A stretch of DNA of 64,000 nt from Oidiodendron maius Zn. Lineage: Eukaryota > Ascomycota > Leotiomycetes > Myxotrichaceae. The translations under genes and the position numbers were made by a program. Positions 54,704 to 64,000 of this stretch are shown here, in pieces. Below the pieces are notes generated by a model. That model ran no database searches. It was not told the origin of the DNA and was given only the letters and a program-made list of their open reading frames with translations. Each line of letters begins with the position of its first letter. Positions within the stretch are counted from its first letter, which is position 1. The stretch spans positions 848,803 to 912,802 of the forward strand of contig KN832880.1 of assembly GCA_000827325.1 (NCBI GenBank), read 5' to 3'.

Positions 54704-56595
54704 TTAGTGCATATATATTTTCCTCTCTTCAAATTGTTTAGATTGCAGCGCCTCACCTCTCATAATACCATGAATGTAGCATTCGCCAACTACGCGGTGT
54801 GCCCCCTCCCTCTCATCACTTTCCCTCACAATAAAAGGCACTGGGCTGCCGTATACTATACAGACCAAGTCTCCAGCCTGAGTATGTCTCGGTACAAGAC
54901 CCACGTATCCACCCTCAGTCCGACAAAGAAGACGACCACTTCTTGTATCAAGAAGCGGTTGCTCATACGGTTTCTTTGTTGTCTGAAGAAAAGCAATTCG
55001 TTCATCGCTACTGAAGATATACCCGGGGTTATTTTCGACTACCCAGCAGAAAAGTTTTAGAGCTTTATAGGCCTCACCGAGCTGGGCAGTTGGCTCGGAG
55101 AGATCTCCGTCCCAGGCGTTACTCCCAATGCCTTGTAGATCCCGTAATGTTTTGGTCCTGTTTGCGATTAATGTCCTCCATTCTACCTCAGACACATCTT
55201 CGCCTGTAGGGTATGACGAAAGAGTGCCAATTATATTCTCGGCATCTGAGATATAAAGTGAGAGTCGACCAAGAATATCCATCTCGTCGTCACGTTGGCC
55301 AATCTGGCCCACCCGATCCACAATGCCGCCTTCGATTACCAACAAGTCTGTTGCTGTATCGTACTGTATTTTTGGGGGCAAGTTAGCTGACGCATGGTAG
55401 ATGGCATTTAAATTCGAGCTTTGGTTCTTCATTCCAATGGGGTCTGGTATCAGGAAAGGTTGCGGGGCGGATCTTGTCCAGTCTGGTACCCAGGAGGGAA
55501 GTTGGGGGGCCGCTGGGCTAATGCCGGCGTCGAGCAGCATTTCAATTGCCCTGCCCTTCTGAACAAAAGTAGCTGCGTATCTGCGGATAATCTCTCCAAG
55601 AGGGGCCTCGTAGTCCGGATCAAAAGATTTGTCCTCAGTGTCTGAGGCTAAACCCAGTAAGGCGAATAAATGGTCTCTGGGTTGAGTAGCTTCGGTTACG
55701 CTGAAAAGTTTCAACAAGGTTAGCAACGGGGATTTTTCTCCATGCTCAAGAACGCTGCTTTGTATCCTTTCACGACCTATGCGGATGATGGCGTTGAGCG
55801 CATTGAGTCTCGACTGTTTTCTCAGTCCTTCAGTGCCACGGTAATCAGAGTCCTGCCAAGTCACATTGAACACCTTAGCCATCATAAAAGCCGTACAGTA
55901 CACCTCCCACCCAGTGATAATTTCTCCGCAAATCATTGCTACTTGAGCCCCGACAATAAATTCCTGAATTATCCAAACTCTTCTGAACCAAGGTCGATCA
56001 AGCAATGAAGCGACGGATTCCCATTCTTTGGCAAGAGTTGGGGGAAGAACAGCTGCTTCAAGACCACCTAGGCCAATATTTGCAAGTGCCAACTTGCCTA
56101 AAAGTTGTATTGCGAGCTGACTGTCGTCTGCCTCGTTGCCAAGATATACCGCTACATAGAGTGCAAGTTTGTAGATCTGAGACATCAGTCGAATTTGTTG
56201 ACTTTTCTCCCGATTGTCCTCCTGGTTGATACAAACTGCATCTACCCAAATGATTAGAGGATCATGGTTGAATTGCATATGCTTCATGGCTGAATAGAGA
56301 CCTTCGGTCATGAACGGATTAACTGGACTCGGAACAGGTGTTTCATTCATCGACCGTAGCCGCTTCAAGGCATCATTCAGCGATGATGTGATCGGAATAT
56401 TTCCTTCTGGTGTTTCTAAGACCGAAGGTTTGTGTTCCGAACCCCATACATAGGACAAGGCTATGTAAGTCCGGCTGTGTTCAAATCAGTCTCAAACATC
56501 GAGCCTCGTAAAGGCTCGTCTTGACTGCCTGGCATTAGCTTAATAAGGCGGATAGTGTTGGCGCCATTCAGCGGGTAATAGACGTGGGCAGTCAT
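54704..56595 (-). pseudogene. HET-domain gene with one frame break near its start
   Basis: From 56458 to 54704 one frame carries most of a HET protein: SYVWGSEHKPSVLE, LIIWVDAVCINQEDNREKS, VAVYLGNEADDS, RPWFRRVWIIQEFIVG and the variable C-terminal half (LPSWVPDWT, GYVGLVPRHTQAGDLVC). The expected first 40 residues are present just upstream but one frame off: ATG at 56595, MTAHVYYPLNGANTIRLIKL and MFETDLNTAGLT, where T(Y)ALSYVWG should follow; one base seems missing near 56460. Either this copy is a recent pseudogene or the assembly has an indel. A splice explanation was tried (CATAG resembles an acceptor), but no donor keeps both conserved parts. About 628 residues if joined, a normal length. 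Confidence 0.8.
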
Positions 56596-58075
56596 AGCTG
56601 AGAAAGTACTGAACTATATCACAGGCATTGAAAGGGTCTATCCAACTTGTGAGTGATGGACTTTCAGCCTACAAAAGACCACTCATTACAAACGGGGTAC
56701 CCGAATCCGTGGCGAGCGTGCGGCTGGGTAGGTCCCACTGGTGGCGCGAGATGACCATTGGGCAGGCTCTGCCGCGGTCCTGCCAACGCAGACTGGTACG
56801 TGGCAGTGCCTTTCGGCCCACGGGCCCCTCCCAAATTGTAGTGGATAGAGTAAGTTCCTAGATAGAACCAAAGGAACAATACAGCCCGCTAAGGTCAAGT
56901 AAACTTGTCTTTTATTGAAGGCAACTGGTATATCAACTACTTAATTAATTTCTATGATATTTTACACTATATAGTCGCTTGCAAAACCGGTGTCACCTTT
57001 ACTCAAGGCACTAAATTCTACTGCGCCACATTGATCGGGGATTCCATGCACATGTCTACCTATATCAGGTCAAAGTGCGCCATGTGGCGCGAGAGATTGC
57101 ACCGACCCATCGTGCGCTGAAGCGTTTGCCTTAGCTGCTGTGGGAAGCCTATATTCGGCTGCTGTGGGTAGTGAGGCATGCAGATGTCGATGTAGAAATG
57201 TGAATGGTGTCCTCTGCTGGCAAAACAATAATAAACTATAGTGTAATATACCATCGAATTGAAGTTAAGATCAAAGCAGATTACTAGGCATTACCCGCGT
57301 ACTGATCTTTAAAGATCTAAAGAAAACACAGCGAAATCATATATTCCTGAGCATTACCGTACGTCGGCGAAATCAATGCCCAAGTTGCACGAACCCCCTT
57401 TACTCCTAGTCGCTCTTAACGCTGTCTCCGCATATAGTGACACCGTCACATTGGGTTTGCGATCAAAAGCCACTGTTTTGTCCATTACTACTCAGTGGAC
57501 ATAGCCTCTAGCACACTTTACCTATGTGCATTAGACTTATCGATTTCAAAGCCCATTATGTTGTTAGTTAGAAACGTTTCCAATCGGATCATGTTCTAGA
57601 AAATTCGGACGGATGTCATAGCCTATAATAATAGATAATGGTGTATTATGAAGCATAAAGTCGTAGTGTGTTGTATTGGGTATATGGTAGTGGCAGTACT
57701 CGATCAGAATCTCAGGTTTGCTTATCAGAAAGACTTGTGTCCAGGGCAGTTTGCACTTGATTGATTGTATTTGCGCAATGGGCCGGAAGACCCCGGTCAG
57801 TAAGAAGTCAAAAAACCCTCGGGCAGGGGAAGCCGGCCGTGGAAGCGACTGTATTAAGTTTTGCCCTCAAATTTAAACCAAATTTATACAGCTCTATAAC
57901 TATGAGTCTTTACTCACAGGAAATTGGAAGTAATAATTCGCGTTGCTCGTGAAATTATGGTGGCCGAACAAAGGGTGAGATACATCAAAGGGGAAGCCGA
58001 TATTACAAGCGACTGTACTCTGAGATGGGAGCCCGACTTTATACTTGAGGTCGCTATAACCTTCGGACTCGGAGG
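56596..58075. other. Intergenic, nothing recognised
   Basis: Frames up to 97 codons without motifs. The right end belongs to the methyltransferase promoter. Confidence 0.4.
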
Positions 58076-58100
58076 CTCGGACCCGAGACTCCTAATTCGA
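58076..58100 (+). promoter_or_regulatory. Candidate operator upstream of the methyltransferase
   Basis: CTCGGACCCGAG followed by ACTCCTAATTCG, differing from the copy at 31955 by two bases in 24. It lies about 200-220 bases ahead of the ATG at 58297, close to the spacing in the transporter promoter, and CCTTCGGAC just upstream matches the Zn2Cys6 promoter. Confidence 0.5.
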
Positions 58101-58296
58101 TTTGTCGAGATCGAACCTGCCTATATATGCAGCAACTGCCTGTTCAAGTTCAATCCCTCGATCATCAATTCTACTAACACTTGCCTTCAACGCAGAGTCA
58201 AACTAGCAATATTCTGATCTACACTTAATCAACCCAACCATCTACCAAAGCTCATCAACGCCACCAAACGCCCCCCTCCCCCACCAAAGCAAAACA

Positions 58297-59133
58297 ATGT
58301 CCGTCTATACAACATCCCACACCCCCACCGTCCTCGAAACCCACGGCGCCCGAACTGCCCAAAATAACACCCCTTATATGATCCCCTACATTACCAATCT
58401 CCTCCTCACAACCCCATCCCCCAAAGTCCTCGACATAGGCTGTGGCCCCGGCTCCATAACCGTGTCCCTCGCCAAACTATTCCCCACATCCCACATCACC
58501 GGCGTCGAAATAACCGAAACTCCCCTGGTTGAAGGCAGAAGACTAGTCGCTTCGGAAGGAGTAACCAATGTCGAATTTAAGGTTGGGGACGGCCATGATT
58601 TAAAGGCTCTGGGGATGGAGGATGAGACGTTTGACGTTGTGTTTTGTCATCAGGTACTCCAGCACGTCCGGGATCCTGTGGCTGTCATGGGGGAGATGAG
58701 AAGGGTTTGCAGGAAAGGGAAAGGGGGGTTTGTTGCTGCGAAGGAGACTGCGGATATGTCGTGGTATCCGGAATTGGAGGGAATTAGTTTGTCGAACAAG
58801 GTATACCAGGAAGTTGCTAGGGCGAAGGGAGGGAATCCTAGTCCTAGGGGGAGATTACATGTCTGGGCAAAAGAGGCTGGCTTCGATAGTACAAAGGTGG
58901 TTAGTTCGACATCTACTGTTACGTGTAGAACGAGAGAAGAAAGGGAGTTCGTGGGAAAGGCGATAACGGATCGGATTAGGGTTGGTGGTAATTTGGGGAC
59001 TTTTGCTGTGCAGAAGGGGATTTGCAGTGTGGAAGAGTTGGAGGACATGGGGAGGGCTTGGAAGGAGTGGATTGAGGATGATGAGAGGGGGTGGTTGGCT
59101 TATTTGAATGGGGAGTTGGTGGCTTTTGTTTGA
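58297..59133 (+). CDS. Class I SAM-dependent methyltransferase (UbiE-like)
   Basis: Single exon, 278 residues. Motif I KVLDIGCGPGSITVSLAK (about residues 43-60) binds S-adenosylmethionine; ITGVEITETPLVEGR supplies the acidic ribose contact (Glu); FKVGDGHDLKALG and FDVVFCHQVLQHVRDPVAVM are motifs II-III with the post-II histidine region. The C-terminal half has FVAAKETADMSWYPELEGIS and a helical lid. It would methylate a small molecule; the subgroup resembles fungal UbiE/COQ5-like and secondary-metabolite enzymes, but the substrate cannot be told. The N-terminal third is GC- and proline-codon-rich compared with the A/G-rich 3' half, a marked shift of base use inside one gene. A candidate operator shared with the ABC transporter lies upstream. 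Confidence 0.9.
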   Translation: MSVYTTSHTPTVLETHGARTAQNNTPYMIPYITNLLLTTPSPKVLDIGCGPGSITVSLAKLFPTSHITGVEITETPLVEGRRLVASEGVTNVEFKVGDGHDLKALGMEDETFDVVFCHQVLQHVRDPVAVMGEMRRVCRKGKGGFVAAKETADMSWYPELEGISLSNKVYQEVARAKGGNPSPRGRLHVWAKEAGFDSTKVVSSTSTVTCRTREEREFVGKAITDRIRVGGNLGTFAVQKGICSVEELEDMGRAWKEWIEDDERGWLAYLNGELVAFV

Positions 59134-59705
59134 AGGGAGAATGGGGTTGCGACCGGGGAGGCTTATTGCGAGTTCGGAATGATTCCATTCTGAATTCAGT
59201 ACTGTAGTAGTTAGTACAGTTCACGGCAGAATGCCTAAAAAGGCCTAGAATCTCTACGAACCTGAGGGGGGGTTTCGGGTTTAGTGGGGGAAAAAGGAAA
59301 GATTTGCGATTCAATGAGTTTAGTCTCTCAATCCGGATGCGCCGAAGGATTCGGCAAGCCTTGCTACCTTGTAAATAATTCACACAGTCCCCAGCATAAC
59401 GCACACTTTGCTCTAGACGGAAAGTAAAGCCGAGCCTTCTCTTTGACTATCGCAGCAAGTTTTGCGCCCTGTAATTACGGCCTTTATTAGATGTGAACAT
59501 GCATAAACTGCGCCAATGATCGTATAAGTAATCAATATAAATCCTAGCTAATCATAAAGTTAGAAGAGCATTGCTAATACGCAGAAATGCGTTGGGTATC
59601 AGTCAACATAAAGACCCTCAGAATATATGCGGCTTCTTATATAAGTAGCATAACTCATGAGTGGAGCAATATCAGATCATAGCCTAGATGCTATAGATCC
59701 AAAAC
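59134..59705. other. Intergenic between convergent genes
   Basis: 3' flanks of the methyltransferase and of the MFS transporter. No gene recognised. Confidence 0.45.
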
Positions 59706-61302
59706 CTAGATATTCTCCCTGTACTCCTTGGTACCCATAGTGCTCGTGTCAAAGCCCTTCTCCTCAAGATACGCCTTGAACTTGCCGTCCTCCTCCTCGA
59801 TGAAGTTCTGGGTGATATTGGGTAGGCAAGCGAAGGCGATAATGGCGCTAAGGTAGCACATGCCGGCCGAGAAGTAAAAGGGAACTTGGCCCTGTTTGAT
59901 AACGCTGCTGCCCCCATCTGCAATCAGGTGCGGGAAGATGTAGTTGCCAACGAAGCCGCCTAGCTTTCCAAAAGCAGCTGCGATGCCATAGTATTGTCCA
60001 CGCACTGACGTTGAGCTCGTCTTTGATGCGACCAGTCCAATATTGTTACCTGGTCCGACTTCACCGAGCGCGAGGAAAATGCTAGGATCTATTAACCACG
60101 AAATCCAGGGGCAAGGGGGTAATCATGGTAGGGAGATCTTACCCATAGATGACGACGAAGCCGGCGACATGCGCCTTGGTGTCAAGGTATTTGTAGATAC
60201 CAGTCATAATGAATCCAATGGTACCTTGGAGAGTGACACCCAGAATCAAGCAGTATTTGGGACCGAGCCAATCGCTGAGAGGGGCGCCGATTGCAGAGCC
60301 GGGGACGTAGAACATGTTGATGACGGTTCCCCAGCCCAAGGTTATCCATAAAGGTGTAGTAACGGAAGGGTCGTCGGAGGGGTTGAGGATCAGATTCAAC
60401 CACTGAGTGGAGAAGATGCTGAAGGAATAGGTCAACATATCGTAGATGAACCAGATGATCGAGACGGTTAGCAGTCTGAACCAATAATATCGAAGAATCA
60501 ATCCGTATGGGAACTTGGTCATTTTAGCGCGGTTGTACTCCTCGGGCTCCTTTAGCTTGGATCGCATAATAAGCATGACAACAGGGATGACGACAGCGAT
60601 ACCAAGTGATATGCGCCAGGCGGCTCTCAAGTGGTTCTCGGTGGTAGCTAGAACAACAATCATAGGTACCAGAGTTCCAGCCACGAAACCTATGTCAAGC
60701 TGGAAGTTGGTCGCGAAGATGAACCACCGGTTACGGGTGCCGGATTTGAGCTCAGCGGTTGCTTCAGAGGCTGCCACACTACCAGAAGGGTATTCTCCTC
60801 CGATACCAATGCCTACCAATACACGGTACGCGGTCAAGGCCGAGGTCATGCCATTCAGAGAACCGCCGCCATATGCGCCCGCGGACAGAGCGGCGAAGAC
60901 GATCATGAAAGTCGTGGAGACCAGGAGAGACTTCTTTCTTGACCAGTAATCGCTGAGGAAACCGAAGCTGATCTGGCCAACAATGGTTCCGACGAAGGTC
61001 AGGGCTGTGAGGTTGGTACGAGCGGGGGAGTCGGTGAATCTGGAGCCATAGATTTGCGCGAGGATGGTGGTACAGGAACCAATGACCTATAGCCAAGCTC
61101 AGTAGGCATTCAGCGCAATAATGGGGGTATGTCATACACTCTGAAGATATCCATCAGAGAACAAGCCAGCTCCACAGGCGAAGACTGGGAATATGCGCGC
61201 CCAGAAAGATTTTGGGAGCTCGGCGACAGGAACATCATCGACATAGACTCGACGATCGTCGTTCTGGTAATCCTCGAGAGCGGAGGGGCTGTTCTTCTCC
61301 AT
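59706..61302 (-). CDS. GIT1-like: MFS transporter of the Git1/phosphate:H+ symporter type
   Basis: Exons 61302-61138, 61086-60143 and 60081-59706 (introns 51 and 61 bases, both verified in frame) give 494 residues with the usual 12 helices. The opening FACGAGLFSDGYLQSVIGSC is the helix-1 signature of the Pho84/Git1 branch of the major facilitator superfamily. GFLSDYWSRKKSLLVS is the loop 2-3 motif, and RVLVGIGIGGEYPSGSVAASE (helix 4) carries the conserved G-G-E-Y-P of phosphate-type symporters. The second half shows APLSDWLGPKYCLILG and LALGEVGPGNNIGLVASK. It should import glycerophosphodiesters such as glycerophosphoinositol, or phosphate itself, at the plasma membrane. Two CACGTG palindromes upstream suggest phosphate-starvation control. 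Confidence 0.9.
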
Positions 61303-61677
61303 GATGGCGGAATTGGAGACTGGGCATATGTCGCACAGTATCGAAGGATTGAAGGTGTAGACCGACGGGAGAGGACGAGACGAAATGAAAGATGAGGCAC
61401 GTAGATAAAGAATATCTACGAGGTAGTAGTGGAACATCCCACCTACGGGCACAAGCTCCCTGCTTCCTCGGCTTTCTGCCGCGCAAGCTTGGACTCGGAC
61501 ATAACCGATAGGTCGAAGAAGAACCTGGCTGATTACAACCGACTAAACCGGACGGGGCAGGTGGTAAATTCTTGTCACCCCATGTTTACACGATCCACTT
61601 CTCTCAATTCGGTCATTGTGCTCGTAGGACGGAATCGCCATATTGTCCTGTACGGGTGTACCGAGAAAAGGCGCCGT

Positions 61678-61687
61678 CCCACGTGGG
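61678..61687. promoter_or_regulatory. Candidate Pho4/NUC-1 site, CCCACGTGGG
   Basis: A perfect 10-base palindrome, 376 bases upstream of the transporter ATG. CACGTGGG is the high-affinity form known for yeast Pho4, and NUC-1/PalcA relatives in filamentous fungi bind CACGTG. Confidence 0.5.
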
Positions 61688-61910
61688 AAGTGTTGGCACG
61701 CTGATAGCCGCAAATTTTTATTTTTTTTGGTTTGAAAGATGACTGTACCACATAGCGTAGATAACCAGAGGCAAGGGGTAGTTAAGCAAGGGGCGGAGAC
61801 TACTGTATTACCTGGGTAAATTCCTAGCATATCCCCACGCTGTGGCGCGTCGACGGTTAGTTTGTGACACGCGCTCACCGAGGGGTTACACTGATACCGC
61901 GTGGTGTTCA

Positions 61911-61920
61911 GGCACGTGCC
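61911..61920. promoter_or_regulatory. Second E-box palindrome, GGCACGTGCC
   Basis: Another perfect 10-base CACGTG palindrome, about 610 bases upstream of the transporter start and 233 bases from the first. Confidence 0.4.
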
Positions 61921-64000
61921 ATTTAACTGAGGATCTGCTGGACAAACTTCTACGCCACTGAGAAAACATATTCGTTCGAGGCGGAGATCCATTCTACAGT
62001 ACTTTCGGCCTGAGGTAAGCTGCCATGAGATTACTTTCTCTTATTTCTTATCTGCTTTGTTCTTCCTTCGCTGAATTTCGACAAGCCCTTGAGAACCGTG
62101 TCTCCGTTCTAGGTCATCTGTCAGTGGCCGCCAGCTTCATGAGATTCAAAAGACACACCAGGGGAGCAGTCCTACCGAGTCCTTTCGGATGTGGGTCGCG
62201 GGTCAAGGTCCTGTGGAGCCGCTGACTGTGTTGCTTAATCTTGCAGAACCCCAGCAAAGCGGATATAGGCCTAGTACTGTACCTTGGAATGGATCTGGCA
62301 CGTCAATCTAAACGAGCTTGTCGCACGTGTTTGGAGTCTGACCCACGTGGCTCGCAGCAGTTCAGCGCATCCCTCTCCTGCTAGCCAAGACAGCATCGTT
62401 TCCTACAATTTTGGAGAGTCTTAACTTTTTTGAACCCTTAAAATACTGTGTTTTCCAGTCCATGACTGGCAGAAGCGTCTAGTCACCCACAGGTTCATGC
62501 TTATTGACGCAGTGACCCCTAATGCGAATGGGGATTCATCCTCTAGCGGCGCGTTAAGAAATGAATAACCACACGATCAGTTGCCTAGTACTCGGGCTGT
62601 ATTTCTGTCTATGCTGACATGATTGAAGATGGCCTGCGCGCAAAGTGACAACGAGAAGCGTCTTAGAGAATGCCAAGCTGCCAAGCTGCCAACGATTCCA
62701 ACCCTCGTCCATACGGCGATCATTGTGACACAATAGGCAGGGAAGAATCTCAAGGATGTGCACATAATTCTGATGATGTGCAGATGAGACATACGGCAAA
62801 TGCTGTCTCCAATGACACTTGAGAAGGACGTCGACCGCGTTTCGAACGAACTGTCTGTTTAAGGATAAGTCAGGATGGTAATGGCCTCCCCTTTTGCTGA
62901 ACATCCTCGTAACAAGGTGAATTGTAGAACAGTTCCCTCTCTGTACAATCCCTGGTATCTTCGTCAAAATAAGTCACTTCATGGTCAGCATCTCTTGCGT
63001 TTAATGGGAATTTTGTCTGGGATAGTTCAAGAGAAATTAAATAACAGCCAAGCACGTGATCGTAGTCATCAGGTTTGACTTTGGTGGATCTATCCCTATA
63101 TTTAAATAATTTTCTCACGGTCTTAGAGTAGACAGACATCTTCAATATACTGCACCTGAGAGTCATTAAAGTTGACAGCCACCATGCTTATTGTAAGCTT
63201 TGTCGCAAATTTTTACTTGGAAAGTGCCAAGAAACGCAAGATTGAAACGTGGCAGATAAGAATAAGGTTCGGGCCGAGGACACGCCACGCCAAGACTTGG
63301 GGAGATCCAGAGAACAGTGTGAATGTTCGAAGCATTCGAGCAGGTATGCATAGTGCGGCTGTCTACCTGTTCAATCCCCTGGAAGCTATATTATTGTCTT
63401 CCTCCTGCATTCACCTTAAGCTACGACCGAATATTGCGAGTACAGCGGCTCGCGTTAAGAGAGCCGGCACTTCCGGATGGCGTTGGAGAGTGAAACAGAA
63501 TGTATCCTCGATATTTCCATAGTAGTGGATTCTTAATTTATTGATTCATACGTCTCCATCAGTGCCTCCCATCTTGCTACCTCTGTCCATCATCTCGCAT
63601 CCTCCACCCAACTCTCATTCTCAGTTGGGTATCCTATATCAACTCTGTACAGTATGACGGCAGTCACTGGAGGAATGAGCACTGTAAGACATGAGATCTC
63701 AGTATGCCTAAGAGCCGAAGCTGTGGAATGTAGGTGGATTTGTCAGAAAGGCTACCTTAAAAATTTGGCAAGGTAGCAATAAGAATTGCTCCTCAAGAAG
63801 CGAGTCAGAACTGACGGAGACATGCTATTTAAAGGCGATCCATTTTATACTCCATAAAGGCATCCAAGACAATCAAACCGCAAAATTGGACCTCGAAGTA
63901 CCAATAACGCTTTGGAATCTTGCAGGTGACATGGCTACGACGGCAGCTTCTGCACCCGTCGTCCCGTCTGTCTCTATCTGAGAGGTTTGGCTCTTCTCGT

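Larger units (their letters stand above)
61303..64000. other. Intergenic to window end; MFS promoter on the left
   Basis: No gene is recognised in 2.7 kb. Minus frame 61543-61992 includes a Cys-rich run but no leader; forward frame 63172-63522 and others lack motifs. Several CACGTG hexamers lie at 61680, 61913, 62323 and 62344. Confidence 0.4.

Noticed and set aside
57924-58217. 97-codon forward frame across the shared operator
   Set aside because: No domain, and it covers the methyltransferase promoter; better explained as non-coding.
61543-61992. 149-codon minus frame with a Cys-rich run, possible small secreted protein
   Set aside because: No signal peptide at the start, no exon partner, and it overlaps the likely MFS promoter with its E-boxes.

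Overview
The window is a piece of a filamentous ascomycete (Pezizomycotina) nuclear genome. The evidence is the short introns (about 48 to 140 bases, GTAAGT/GTATGT-like donors, CTAAC/TGAC-like branch sites), a Zn2Cys6 transcription factor, an Ecm33-type GPI protein, a GH55 glucanase and, above all, four HET-domain genes. The richness in HET, NLR and relic genes recalls Leotiomycetes (Helotiales), but that is an impression, not a measurement. No tRNA, rRNA, CRISPR array or bacterial operon was seen.

Layout. 1-4 kb: a small fungal-specific gene of unknown role and the broken tail of a DUF3435/FluG-type recombinase. 4-13 kb: cell-wall genes, an Ecm33-like GPI protein (minus) and a 19-exon GH55 beta-1,3-glucanase with a large extra C-terminal region (plus). 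13-20 kb: AT-rich, relic-rich DNA with a WD40 fragment lying beside a TPR fragment (remains of NLR-type genes), an intact P-loop kinase-like gene, a nitroreductase, and a 1.05 kb nest of foldback elements. 20-28 kb: an acetyltransferase, a four-helix membrane protein, decayed coiled-coil ORFs and a TPR-SET gene with one frame break. 28-57 kb: HET genes (28.8, 43.0, 50.4 and 56.6 kb; the last frame-broken) interleaved with an ABCC transporter, a Zn2Cys6 regulator, a medium-chain enoyl reductase, a Cys-rich membrane protein and several relics. 58-61 kb: a methyltransferase and a Git1/phosphate-type MFS transporter. 61.3-64 kb: no gene recognised.

How the genes may work together. Three genes, the ABCC transporter, the Zn2Cys6 regulator and the methyltransferase, carry the same extended element (CTCGGRCCCGAG, then TCC and AATT) in the same orientation ahead of their start codons. 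The simplest reading is a small regulon, possibly autoregulated by the Zn2Cys6 protein, for making or expelling a small molecule. The transporter at 61 kb has two perfect CACGTG palindromes upstream, which fits phosphate (Pho4/NUC-1) control. The HET, NB-ARC and WD40/TPR genes and relics belong to the fungal non-self recognition repertoire, a fast birth-and-death set, and explain much of the broken DNA.
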